This document shows positions 57,269 to 64,000 of a stretch of 64,000 bases of DNA, one piece after another. Within the stretch, counting starts at the first letter, position 1, and every line of letters begins with the position of its first letter. Source of the DNA: Raineyella sp964402325. GTDB lineage: Bacteria > Actinomycetota > Actinomycetes > Propionibacteriales > Propionibacteriaceae. Below the pieces are notes generated by a model that was not told the DNA's origin, made no database searches, and saw only the letters and a list, made by a program, of their open reading frames with translations. Both the position numbers and the translations under genes were made by a program. The stretch spans positions 62,001 through 126,000 of the forward strand of contig CAYOBI010000002.1 in assembly GCA_964402325.1 (NCBI GenBank), given 5' to 3'.

Positions 57269-58516
57269 CTAGGTCGAGCGGAGGGTCTCGACCAGGGCGT
57301 CGCGGACCGCGGCCGTCCGCCGCGGGTCGCGGCGGCCGATCACGCCGACCAGCATGCCGGCGCCGCGGCCGGTCGCCGGGGTCCAGGCGCTGCCGCCGGC
57401 CGCGTGGTCGCCCCGGACGCAGAACGTGTGCCGGGTCTCCGCCTCCGCGGCCACCCGGGTGTTCACCGCCGGGTCGTCGGTGACGGCCAGCACGTACCAG
57501 GCGTCGGCCACGTCACCGTCCGCGTACGCCCGGGCCGACCAGTCGAACCGGCCGGCCAGTTCCAGCGCCGACAGCACCGGGGTGAGGATCGGCGACACCA
57601 CCCGGACCCGGGCCCCGGCGTCCAGCAGGCCGAGGATCCGCCGCTCGGCGACCCGGCCGCCGCCGACCACCAGCACGTCGCGGCCGCGCAGCACCAGGCC
57701 GCTGAGGTAGACCGGCGTCGCGCCCCCGTCGTCGAGCCGGCGGGCGCCGGCCCGGTAGCGGTCGGCGACCACCGCGGCGAGTTCGGCGCACGGGCCGATC
57801 ACCTCGGCGACGCGGATCTCCGGGGCACCGGGGTGGGCGTTGCGCCAGGCGGCCACCTGGTCGCCGGTCCAGGTCCGCATCGAGCCGGGGAAGAGGAAGT
57901 TCGGCGCCACCACGATCCGCTCGGCGCCGAGCCGGACCGCCCGGTCCAGCGCCGCCGGCAGGTCCGGGGCGGTGACCTGGAGGAACGCCGGCAGCACCTG
58001 GGCGAAGCCGCCCTCCTCCTCGACCATCCGGGCCAGCGCGACGTGCTGGGCGTTCGTCTCGGCGATGCTGCAGCCGCGGCCGACCAGCACCACGGTGGTC
58101 GCCGGGGCGGCCCAGTCGCCGAGCACCGCCCCGATCCTGTCCAGCACCAGCGCGCGCAGCGCGGGATCGGGCCCGAGGTGCGGGGCGTACGCCACCCGGC
58201 TGCCGGGCACCCGGGCCCGGCCGGCCTCGATCGCCTCGGGGATGTCGCGACGGACGTGGCCGCCGCTGCCGAGCATCAGCGGGACCACCACGACCTCCGT
58301 GGTGTCCCGGGCGGCGGTGGCGACCGCGTCGGCGATGCCCGGCGCGGTCAGTTCGACGAAGCCGAGGCCGACGGTGACGTCGGGCAGTTCCCGACCGACC
58401 AGGTCGGCGAGCGTACGGGCGGCCGCGGCGCCCTCGGGGTCGCGGCTGCCGTGCGCGGCGATGACCAGCGGGGGGCGGGCGGCGCGCGCCGCCCGGCGGG
58501 CGTTCTCGACACTCAT
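57269..58516 (-). CDS. CbiX-type chelatase fused to precorrin-2 dehydrogenase domain
   Basis: A 415-residue fusion. Residues 15-235 contain two CbiX-like chelatase repeats, PLVIAAHGSRDPEG with the metal-binding His, VVVVPLMLGSGGHVRRDIPEAI, and ERIVVAPNFLFPGSMRTWTGDQVAAW. From about residue 250, YLSGLVLRGRDVLVVGGGRVAERRILGLLDAGARVRVVSP is the NAD-binding start of the Met8/CysG dehydrogenase domain. It could oxidise precorrin-2 and insert cobalt (early-cobalt route) or iron for siroheme. The start overlaps the cbiG/cobJ stop by 4 nt. Confidence 0.9.
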   Translation of the reverse strand: MSVENARRAARAARPPLVIAAHGSRDPEGAAAARTLADLVGRELPDVTVGLGFVELTAPGIADAVATAARDTTEVVVVPLMLGSGGHVRRDIPEAIEAGRARVPGSRVAYAPHLGPDPALRALVLDRIGAVLGDWAAPATTVVLVGRGCSIAETNAQHVALARMVEEEGGFAQVLPAFLQVTAPDLPAALDRAVRLGAERIVVAPNFLFPGSMRTWTGDQVAAWRNAHPGAPEIRVAEVIGPCAELAAVVADRYRAGARRLDDGGATPVYLSGLVLRGRDVLVVGGGRVAERRILGLLDAGARVRVVSPILTPVLSALELAGRFDWSARAYADGDVADAWYVLAVTDDPAVNTRVAAEAETRHTFCVRGDHAAGGSAWTPATGRGAGMLVGVIGRRDPRRTAAVRDALVETLRST

Positions 58517-60237
58517 GCGGGCATCCAGGTGTAGTCGCGGGGGGTCACCATCACCCGGCGCCCGGTCCCGCTGGTGGTGTAGCGGGTGGTCGACGATCCG
58601 ACGACGACCAGGGAGTTCATGTCGACCCGGGTCGGGTCGAAGGTCGCCAGGGTTGCCAGGTACGTCCGCTGGTCGGGCCGGCAGGCCTCGTGCACCGCGG
58701 CCACCGGGGTGTCCGCCGGCCGGTGCGCGCCGAGGATCTCCAGCGCCCGGGGGAGTTGGGTGGTCCGGGTCCGGCTGCGCGGGTTGTACAGCACCACGAC
58801 GAAGTCGCCCTCGGCGGCGGCCTGCAGCCGGCGCTCGATCGTCCGCCAGTCGGTGTGCAGGTCCGACAGCGACAGGGTGACGTGATCGTGGCCCAGCGGG
58901 GCGCCGAGGATGGCCGAGACCGCCAGGCTGGCGGTCACCCCGGGGACGACCTCCACGTCGATCCCGTCGGTGCCCTGCTCCAGCACCGGGCTGGCCATCG
59001 CGTACAGGGCGGGGTCGCCGGAGCAGACCAGCGCCACCCGGCGTCCCTCGCGGGCCCGGGCGATGGCGTACGCGGTGCGCTCCTCCTCGGTGCCCATCCC
59101 GGAGCTGAACACCTCCGCACCGGGGGAGACCAGGTCGCTGACCTGCGCCACGTACGGCGCGTAGCCCACCACGACTGCGGCCGAGGTGACGGCGTGCTTC
59201 GCCCGGGGGGTGACCAGGTCGCGGGCGCCGGGCCCGAGGCCGACCACGCTGAGCTGCCCGCGCGGCGGGATCCGGCCGATCGCGCAGGTCGCCTCCGGGG
59301 TGCGGCGCTTGCCGATCACCAGTTCGGCGCCGTGGGCCAGCACCGAGGCCTCGGCGACGCTCGGCGTGCCGACGTGGCCGTCCACCACCGCGCTCGGGCT
59401 CGGCACCGGCTGGGCGGCGAGGGTCGGGGCGGCGTACGTCACCAGCGGGACGCCCAGGCTCCTGGCGAGCGCGACCAGCCCGGGCTCGGCGGCCTTGACG
59501 TCGGCGCTGGCCAGGGCTGCCAGGCTCTCGGGGGCCAGGCCGGCCTCGTCCAGTGTCCCGGCCAGCAGCCGGGCCAGGTGCGCCTCGGTGGTGCCGCGGT
59601 TGCAGCCCATCCCGGCGACCAGGGAGAGCGGGTGCACCACGACGCTGGGCAGGCCGGCGCCGGTCACCCGGGCCAGGTCGGTGACGACGACCTGCGCGGC
59701 CGGGTCGGCGCACTCCTCGGCGACGTTGTCGGGTAGCGGGGGCAGCGGCCAGCGGCCGGTGCGGTCGAGCCGGACCGGCCGGCCGTCGAGGATCGCCCGG
59801 GTCACCGTGGCCAGGTCGCCCGACCAGGGCCAGCCCAGGGTGTCGAGGGCGGGCAGGCCGAGCGCGTCGGTCGCGGTGGTGAGCACCGGCGTCGCGCCGA
59901 GGCCGTCGGCCAGCAGCCGGGCCAGCGCGTTCGCCGCGCCGGAGTGGCCGCCGACCAGTGGCACCGCGAACCTGCCCGCCTCGTCGAGCACCACGACCCC
60001 CGGGTCGTGCGCCTTGTCGGCCAGCAGCGGGGCGATGATCCGGGTGGTCGCGCCCAGCGCCAGGTGGCTGATCACCAGGTCGCAGGACGCCCACGCGGCC
60101 GGCAGCCCGGTGGCGGCCGGGCCGTCGAAGCGCAGCGTCTCCCGGCCCAGGATGCGGTCGATCCGGTCGGCGTGGCGACGGGTCGCCGGGCTGTTGGTCA
60201 CCTGCCCGATCCGGGCGGCAGCGACGTCGCGGCTCAT
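58513..60237 (-). CDS. CbiG-CobJ fusion: cobalt-precorrin-5A hydrolase / precorrin-3B C17-methyltransferase
   Basis: A 574-residue fusion. The CbiG part (residues 1-310) has LVISHLALGATTRIIAPLLADKAHDPGVVVLDEAGRFAVPLVGGHSGAANALA and GMGCNRGTTEAHLARLL. The CobJ/CbiH part (from about residue 335) starts GQLSVVGLGPGARDLVTPRA and includes VALVCSGDPALYAMASPVLE, EVVPGVTASLAVSAILGAPLGHDHVTLSLSDL and DFVVVLYNPRS. It opens and contracts the ring. Both gene boundaries are 4-nt overlaps. The frame upstream of 60237 is antisense noise. Confidence 0.93.
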   Translation of the reverse strand: MSRDVAAARIGQVTNSPATRRHADRIDRILGRETLRFDGPAATGLPAAWASCDLVISHLALGATTRIIAPLLADKAHDPGVVVLDEAGRFAVPLVGGHSGAANALARLLADGLGATPVLTTATDALGLPALDTLGWPWSGDLATVTRAILDGRPVRLDRTGRWPLPPLPDNVAEECADPAAQVVVTDLARVTGAGLPSVVVHPLSLVAGMGCNRGTTEAHLARLLAGTLDEAGLAPESLAALASADVKAAEPGLVALARSLGVPLVTYAAPTLAAQPVPSPSAVVDGHVGTPSVAEASVLAHGAELVIGKRRTPEATCAIGRIPPRGQLSVVGLGPGARDLVTPRAKHAVTSAAVVVGYAPYVAQVSDLVSPGAEVFSSGMGTEEERTAYAIARAREGRRVALVCSGDPALYAMASPVLEQGTDGIDVEVVPGVTASLAVSAILGAPLGHDHVTLSLSDLHTDWRTIERRLQAAAEGDFVVVLYNPRSRTRTTQLPRALEILGAHRPADTPVAAVHEACRPDQRTYLATLATFDPTRVDMNSLVVVGSSTTRYTTSGTGRRVMVTPRDYTWMPA

Positions 60238-61052
60238 CGGAGGTCCTCCTTCAGGGCGGGGTCGGCGGCCCGGTGGGCGTGCCGGAAGCCGGGGTGGTAG
60301 AGGTGGCTGCGGGTGCCGCTCGGGCCCTCCCGCAGGGCCGGGCCGACGAGGACCACGGTGTGCTTCCACAGCTTGTGCTCGCGCATCGTCGCGGACAGGT
60401 CGGCCAGCGCGCAGCGCAGCACCAGTTCGTCGGGCCAGGTGACCCGGTAGCCGACGATGCACGGGGTGTCGGCCGGGTAGCCGCCGGCCAGCAGTTCCTC
60501 CTGCAGCACCTTGTTGCGGGCCGCGGACAGGTAGAGGGCCATCGTGGTGCCGTGTCCGGCGAAGGAGCGTACGGTCTCCCGGTCCGGCATCGGCGTCCGG
60601 CCGCCCTCCAGCCGGGTGAGAACCATCGACTGGGACACCTGCGGCACGGTGATCTCGACCTCGGCGCGGGCCGCCGCGGCGGAGAACGCCGACACCCCCG
60701 GCACCGTCCCGTACGGGATGCCGATCCGGTCACACAGCACCCGTTGCTCGCCCATCGCGCCGTAGATCGACGGGTCGCCGGTGTGCACCCGGGCGACCAG
60801 CAGGTCCTCGTCGCGGGCCCGTTCGAGGACCGGGCGGAGCGCCTCCAGCGGCAGCGCGGCGGAGTCGATCACCTCGGCGTCGGGCCGGGCGCCGGCGACG
60901 ATGTCGGGGTGCACCAGGCTGGACGCCCAGACCACGATGTCGGCCTCGGCCACCACCCGGGCGCCCCGGACCGTGATCAGGTCCGCCGCCCCGGGCCCGG
61001 CGCCGACGAACATCACCAGTCCCCGGCCCTGCGGCCGTTCGGTCACCGTCAC
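60234..61052 (-). CDS. cobM: Precorrin-4 C11-methyltransferase
   Basis: A 272-residue SAM-dependent methyltransferase of the CobM/CbiF group. Motifs are VMFVGAGPGAADLITVRGA, VARVHTGDPSIYGAMGEQ, PYGTVPGVSAFSAAAARAEVEITVPQVSQSMVLTRLEGGRTPMPDRE and HGTTMALYLSA. It starts with GTG overlapping the cobI stop (GTGA), and its own stop overlaps the next start (ATGA). Confidence 0.95.
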   Translation of the reverse strand: MTVTERPQGRGLVMFVGAGPGAADLITVRGARVVAEADIVVWASSLVHPDIVAGARPDAEVIDSAALPLEALRPVLERARDEDLLVARVHTGDPSIYGAMGEQRVLCDRIGIPYGTVPGVSAFSAAAARAEVEITVPQVSQSMVLTRLEGGRTPMPDRETVRSFAGHGTTMALYLSAARNKVLQEELLAGGYPADTPCIVGYRVTWPDELVLRCALADLSATMREHKLWKHTVVLVGPALREGPSGTRSHLYHPGFRHAHRAADPALKEDLR

Positions 61053-61837
61053 AGTCGGCCTCCGGTCGTCGGGCGTGCCGGGGTGACCAGCACGGTGCTG
61101 AAGTAGGGGGCGGCCGCGCGGGCCGCCGGGTCTTTGCCGTCGAGCAGCCGTTCGTCCGGCAGACCGACGTCGGTGCCGACCACCACGTCGTGGTCCGGGC
61201 GGGCCGCGATGATCGCGTCCAGGACCTCGGGCAGGTGCCGGCCGGCCTTGTAGGCGACCACGGTGTCGGCGGTCGTCAGGGCCGCGGTGAGCACCTCGAC
61301 CCCGCCGGTCACCGGCACCAGCGCCAGCACCTCGCGGCCCTCCACCAGGGGCGTACGGTCCGCGGCGGCCAGCGCCTGCATCGCGGTGATCCCGGGCACC
61401 ACCTCGATCCGCAGCCCGGGGACCTCGCGGGCCACCTCGGCGGCCAGGTAGCTGAACGTCGAATACACGCTGGGGTCGCCGACGGTGGCGAAGCAGACCG
61501 TGGCGGCGCCGTCCCGGAAGGCGGCGACGGCCGCGTCGGTCGACTCGGCCCAGGCGGCCCGGCGCTCGGGGCCGACGCCGCTGCGCTCGCGCATGCTGAA
61601 CGGCACCGCGACGATCCGGTCGGCGGCCGCCGGGCAGGCGGCGGTGACGATCCGGTCGGCCCGGCCCGCGGTGCCGGTGGACCGCTCGGTCCGCGGGACC
61701 AGCACGACGTCGGCCGCGGAGAGTGCGCGGACGGCCTTGACGGTGACGAGCTCGGGGTCACCGGGGCCCACGCCGACCCCGATCAGGCGCGGTGCGGGGG
61801 TCGTCCCGGCGGGTCCCTCCGGCTGCGACGGGTGCAC
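61049..61837 (-). CDS. cobI: Precorrin-2 C20-methyltransferase
   Basis: A 262-residue CobI/CbiL methyltransferase: RLIGVGVGPGDPELVTVKAVRALSAADVVLVPRTE at the N-terminus, then VCFATVGDPSVYSTFSYLA and IEVVPGITAMQALAAADRTPLVEGREVLALVPVTGG. GTG 61837 is chosen because ACGAGGAGAC provides a ribosome binding site and because a TAGGAT -10 overlaps the alternative ATG at 61873. It heads the cobI-cobM-cbiG/cobJ-cbiX/cysG operon. No riboswitch fits in the 95-nt gap to the divergent Nudix gene. Confidence 0.93.
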   Translation of the reverse strand: MHPSQPEGPAGTTPAPRLIGVGVGPGDPELVTVKAVRALSAADVVLVPRTERSTGTAGRADRIVTAACPAAADRIVAVPFSMRERSGVGPERRAAWAESTDAAVAAFRDGAATVCFATVGDPSVYSTFSYLAAEVAREVPGLRIEVVPGITAMQALAAADRTPLVEGREVLALVPVTGGVEVLTAALTTADTVVAYKAGRHLPEVLDAIIAARPDHDVVVGTDVGLPDERLLDGKDPAARAAAPYFSTVLVTPARPTTGGRL

Positions 61838-61932
61838 GTCGTCTCCTCGTCTCGGTTGCTGCGTCGGAGTCATCCTACGGAGAAGTACTACGACGTCCGG
61901 AGTCGGGGGTGGCGGGGGCGTACGCTCGGCGG

Positions 61933-62415
61933 GTGCCGTACGCCCCCGTCCTGACCACCCTGGCCTACGTCGTCCGCGACGGGCGGGTGCTGATGTGCCA
62001 CCGGATCGCCCGCGCCGCCGACGAGCAGTACGGCAAGTGGAACGGCCTGGGCGGCAAGCTCGAGCAGGGCGAGGACGCCGCCGCCGGGATCATCCGCGAG
62101 CTGCAGGAGGAGGCCGGGATCACCCCGACGGCGATGACGCTGCGCGGCACGCTGAATTGGCCCGGCTTCTCCGGCCCCGACGGGCACGTCTTCGGGCTGG
62201 TCTTCCTGGTCACCGCGTTCGACGGCGAGCCGCCGGAGCGCAACGTCGAGGGCGATCTGCGCTGGGTGCCGCTGGCCGAGCTGGCGGCCCTCGACATGTG
62301 GGAGGGCGACCGGCACTTCCTGCCGTTGCTGTTCGACGACGACCCGCGGCCGTTCCACGCCGTCATCCCGTACGCCGAAGGGCGCCCGACCGGCGCGAGG
62401 GTCACCCGGCTCTGA
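61933..62415 (+). CDS. Nudix hydrolase (MutT/8-oxo-dGTPase-like)
   Basis: A 160-residue Nudix protein with a complete Nudix box (GGKLEQGEDAAAGIIRELQEEAGI, fitting GX5EX7REUXEEXGU). GKWNGLGGK before the box is shared with MutX/MTH1-type enzymes that hydrolyse oxidised purine nucleotides. It starts with GTG 6 nt after TACGCT (61921-61926). The longer open frame upstream reads through the cobI leader and is rejected. The stop overlaps the DUF2461 gene by 14 nt. Confidence 0.9.
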   Translation: MPYAPVLTTLAYVVRDGRVLMCHRIARAADEQYGKWNGLGGKLEQGEDAAAGIIRELQEEAGITPTAMTLRGTLNWPGFSGPDGHVFGLVFLVTAFDGEPPERNVEGDLRWVPLAELAALDMWEGDRHFLPLLFDDDPRPFHAVIPYAEGRPTGARVTRL

Positions 62416-63043
62416 GCGTCCCGGCCAGGACGGGGGAGACCCACTCGACCAGTGGCCGCAGCTCCTCCCAGTCGTCGCGGACCCGGGCGACCAGGTCCGG
62501 GGAGGACGCCACTTCGTCCTCGACCCGCCGGGAGGCCGACAGGGTCCTGTGGCGCAACAGCTCGATCTGCGGATGGTCGGCACTCCAGCCCTTCGGGGCC
62601 GTCTTCAGGCTGTCCCCGCCGACCTGCCAGCCGTCCTCGCGCAGCGTCGCGACGATCGCGGCCAGCCCCTCGCCCTCCTCGTCGATCCGGTCCCGCAGTG
62701 CGGCCAGGCCGTCGGACGAGGCGTGGTAGAAGCCGGCGCCGGTGAGGATCCCGTGGGCCGACAGCTCCAGGTACCAGCCGGTCGCCGGGGCAGTCGCGAC
62801 GTGTGCGCCGAGGTGGGTCTTGTAGGGCGACTTGTCGTTGCTGAACCGGACGTCGCGGTGGGGCCGGAAGACCTTCGCGTCGCCGAAGGCGTCGGTGACC
62901 TCGGCCAGCAGCGACTCCATCGGCGCCCGGACGAGGAGCTCGTACGTGTCCCGATGCGCCTGCCAGTACTCCCGGGAGTTGTCGGCCGCCAGGCCGCGAT
63001 AGAACTCGAAAGCCTCCGGCGTGAACCCGCGGAACGGTGTCAT
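62402..63043 (-). CDS. DUF2461 domain protein
   Basis: A 213-residue DUF2461 (TIGR02453) protein, near family length. Typical features are FRGFTPEAFEFYRGLAADNSREYWQAHRDTYE at the start, VFRPHRDVRFSNDKSPYKTHLGAH near residue 58 and YLELSAHGILTGAGFYH near residue 90. The biochemical role of the family is not established. It is divergent from the cold-shock gene. Confidence 0.88.
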   Translation of the reverse strand: MTPFRGFTPEAFEFYRGLAADNSREYWQAHRDTYELLVRAPMESLLAEVTDAFGDAKVFRPHRDVRFSNDKSPYKTHLGAHVATAPATGWYLELSAHGILTGAGFYHASSDGLAALRDRIDEEGEGLAAIVATLREDGWQVGGDSLKTAPKGWSADHPQIELLRHRTLSASRRVEDEVASSPDLVARVRDDWEELRPLVEWVSPVLAGTLRAG

Positions 63044-63249
63044 GGCACCACTGTTGCACGGCGATTAGGCTCCCGACCCCCTTGGTTGTACTGTGAATCA
63101 CAGTTGTTGCGGTTCGCGGGATCTGGACAAGCGCAGGACACCCAGCCAGGGTGGCCCGGTCTTTCTGGGAAGGCGTCTCACCAGCATCACCCCACGGGGC
63201 ACTAGGATGTGCTCCAGTACAACCTCCCATCTGAAGGACACAGATTTAC
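63044..63249. promoter_or_regulatory. Intergenic control region of DUF2461 and cold-shock genes
   Basis: 206 nt. A 15-bp palindrome ACTGTGAATCACAGT lies at 63090-63104 (7-bp arms). TAGGAT at 63203-63208 is the likely -10 of cspA, giving a leader of about 35 nt with GAAGGACA as ribosome binding site. The palindrome spacing differs from CRP sites, so the regulator is unknown. Confidence 0.5.
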
Positions 63250-63456
63250 ATGAACACCGGTACCGTCAAGTGGTTCAACGCTGAGAAGGGCTTCGGCTTC
63301 ATCGCACCCGAGGACGGCTCCCCCGACGTTTTCGCTCACTTCTCCGCCATCAACTCCACCGGCTACCGTTCGCTCAACGAGGGCGACCGGGTCGAGTTCG
63401 AGACCGTCGAGGGCCCCAAGGGCATGCAGGCGGCCAACATCACCGTGCTTCGCTGA
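63250..63456 (+). CDS. cspA: Cold-shock domain protein
   Basis: A 68-residue CspA-like RNA chaperone. RNP1 (KGFGFIAPE) and RNP2 (VFAHFSAI) are intact after GTVKWFNAEKGFG. It binds single-stranded RNA and DNA through an OB fold. It is monocistronic, with a promoter in the preceding region and a strong hairpin after the stop. Confidence 0.95.
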   Translation: MNTGTVKWFNAEKGFGFIAPEDGSPDVFAHFSAINSTGYRSLNEGDRVEFETVEGPKGMQAANITVLR

Positions 63457-63476
63457 CCCCAGCGGTCACTGAACCT

Positions 63477-63512
63477 CCGAAGGCCCCCGGTCGACCGACC
63501 GGGGGCCTTCGG
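63477..63512 (+). terminator. Terminator after cspA
   Basis: CCGAAGGCCCCCGG and CCGGGGGCCTTCGG form a long GC-rich stem 20 nt after the cspA stop. No T-run follows. Confidence 0.7.
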
Positions 63513-63551
63513 CACGTGTCAGCGCCTTCGGACGTGTTAGCGTCATCCCCC

Positions 63552-64000
63552 ATGGAGCCCGGCTCGACCGCGACCACCGCACTCGTCATCGAGGTGCCGG
63601 AGGCGGAGCCCGTCGTCGCGGACTGGCGGGCGCACCTCGACCCGTACGCCATCGGCGGCACCCCGGCGCACGTCACCCTCCTCTTCCCGTTCGTCCCGGC
63701 CCGGGAGATCGGCCGGACCGTGGCCGACCGCGCCGCGGCGACCCTCGCCGCACTGCCGGCCTTCGACTACGCCTTCACCCGGACCGGCTGGTTCGGCGCC
63801 GAGGTACTCTGGCTCGGGCCGGCCGACCCGGCACCCTTCGTGGCGCTGACCACCGCGCTGTCCGCCGCCTTCCCGGACCACCCGCCCTACCAGGGCGCGT
63901 TCGCCTCGATCGTCCCGCACCTCACCGTCGGCCATGCCGACGACCGCGCCGCGCTGCTGGCCGCCGAGCGGGACGTACGCCCCCGGCTGCCGATCACCGG
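63552..64000 (+). CDS. 2H phosphoesterase / 2'-5' RNA ligase family protein (partial)
   Basis: The first 149 residues of a LigT-like protein, cut by the window end. The two catalytic H-x-T motifs are PAHVTLLFPF near residue 40 and VPHLTVGH near residue 121, with the expected spacing. Members act as cyclic phosphodiesterases or RNA ligases on RNA ends; the substrate is unknown. TAGCGT lies 8 nt before the ATG. Confidence 0.85.
   Translation, partial: MEPGSTATTALVIEVPEAEPVVADWRAHLDPYAIGGTPAHVTLLFPFVPAREIGRTVADRAAATLAALPAFDYAFTRTGWFGAEVLWLGPADPAPFVALTTALSAAFPDHPPYQGAFASIVPHLTVGHADDRAALLAAERDVRPRLPIT

Noticed and set aside
61838..61932. Second cobalamin riboswitch before cobI
   Set aside because: Only 95 nt are available and no B12 box or GCCACTG core is present.
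1..64000. CRISPR array, prophage or insertion sequence
   Set aside because: No spaced direct repeats, integrase, transposase, phage structural genes or terminal inverted repeats were seen on either strand.

Overview
The window is very GC-rich with dense, often overlapping genes. It has an actinobacterial gene set: WhiB regulator, bacterial proteasome activator Bpa, MptB-type mannosyltransferase, GTP-dependent PEP carboxykinase, LytR-CpsA-Psr protein and DUF222/HNH endonuclease. Two cobalamin loci, dihydroxyacetone kinase and PEP carboxykinase fit a Propionibacteriaceae-like organism, but the species cannot be named from sequence alone. There is a 100-N scaffold gap at 49439-49538, and both window ends cut genes (fruA on the left, a 2H phosphoesterase on the right).

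Layout. 1-4312: fructose PTS locus (fruR-fruK-fruA leftward, ptsI rightward). 4309-7453: small membrane protein and an ABC exporter with a LolA-like protein. 7473-9632: YihQ-like GH31 glycosidase. 9675-14241: UbiB-type kinase, acyl-CoA synthetase, a DUF protein and a GNAT enzyme. 14358-16247: DUF222/HNH endonuclease running tail-to-tail into cobD. 15910-18922: cobD-cobS-cobT behind a cobalamin riboswitch and a possible 14-codon ORF. 18924-20058: CDF metal transporter and a Cys-containing small membrane protein with a CsoR-type palindrome. 20065-23502: TrmL, a pseudouridine synthase, tRNA-Gly, an MFS exporter and Mug. 23480-27511: arsenic locus (acr3-arsC leftward; arsR, arsD, arsA rightward) with four related 16-bp operator-like sites. 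27521-35616: DhaKL, citrate synthase, GH13, EcsC, Aat and MptB. 35552-38980: larC-larB (nickel-pincer cofactor), pheA and a lipoprotein. 38982-45511: PAP2-lipid kinase fusion, serS, HAD, WhiB-HTH, Bpa, quinone oxidoreductase, tRNA-Ser and a PH-like protein. 45518-49437: LCP protein, tRNA-Ser and acetyl-CoA synthetase. 49546-54254: a cluster of GNAT, SIS protein, NSAR/OSBS enolase, PLP class-IV enzyme and M20 peptidase. 54290-56116: pckG with a CRP-like site. 56437-61837: tRNA-Arg, cobH and the operon cobI-cobM-cbiG/cobJ-cbiX/cysG. 61933-64000: Nudix, DUF2461, cold-shock protein and 2H phosphoesterase.

How genes work together. PtsI, FruA and FruK import and phosphorylate fructose. Citrate synthase, acetyl-CoA synthetase and PEP carboxykinase cover acetate use and gluconeogenesis. 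The two cob loci encode early corrin-ring steps and late nucleotide-loop assembly. The most system-like locus is 49546-54254. Its GNAT, NSAR-type racemase and M20 hydrolase match the three enzyme classes of the known D- to L-amino-acid conversion route via N-succinyl intermediates. Here they sit with an HTH-less RpiR/SIS protein and a pair of matching operator-like palindromes.

A recurrent signal is a TANNNT hexamer placed 6-7 nt upstream of an ATG/GTG, which suggests widespread leaderless transcription and helped choose starts.
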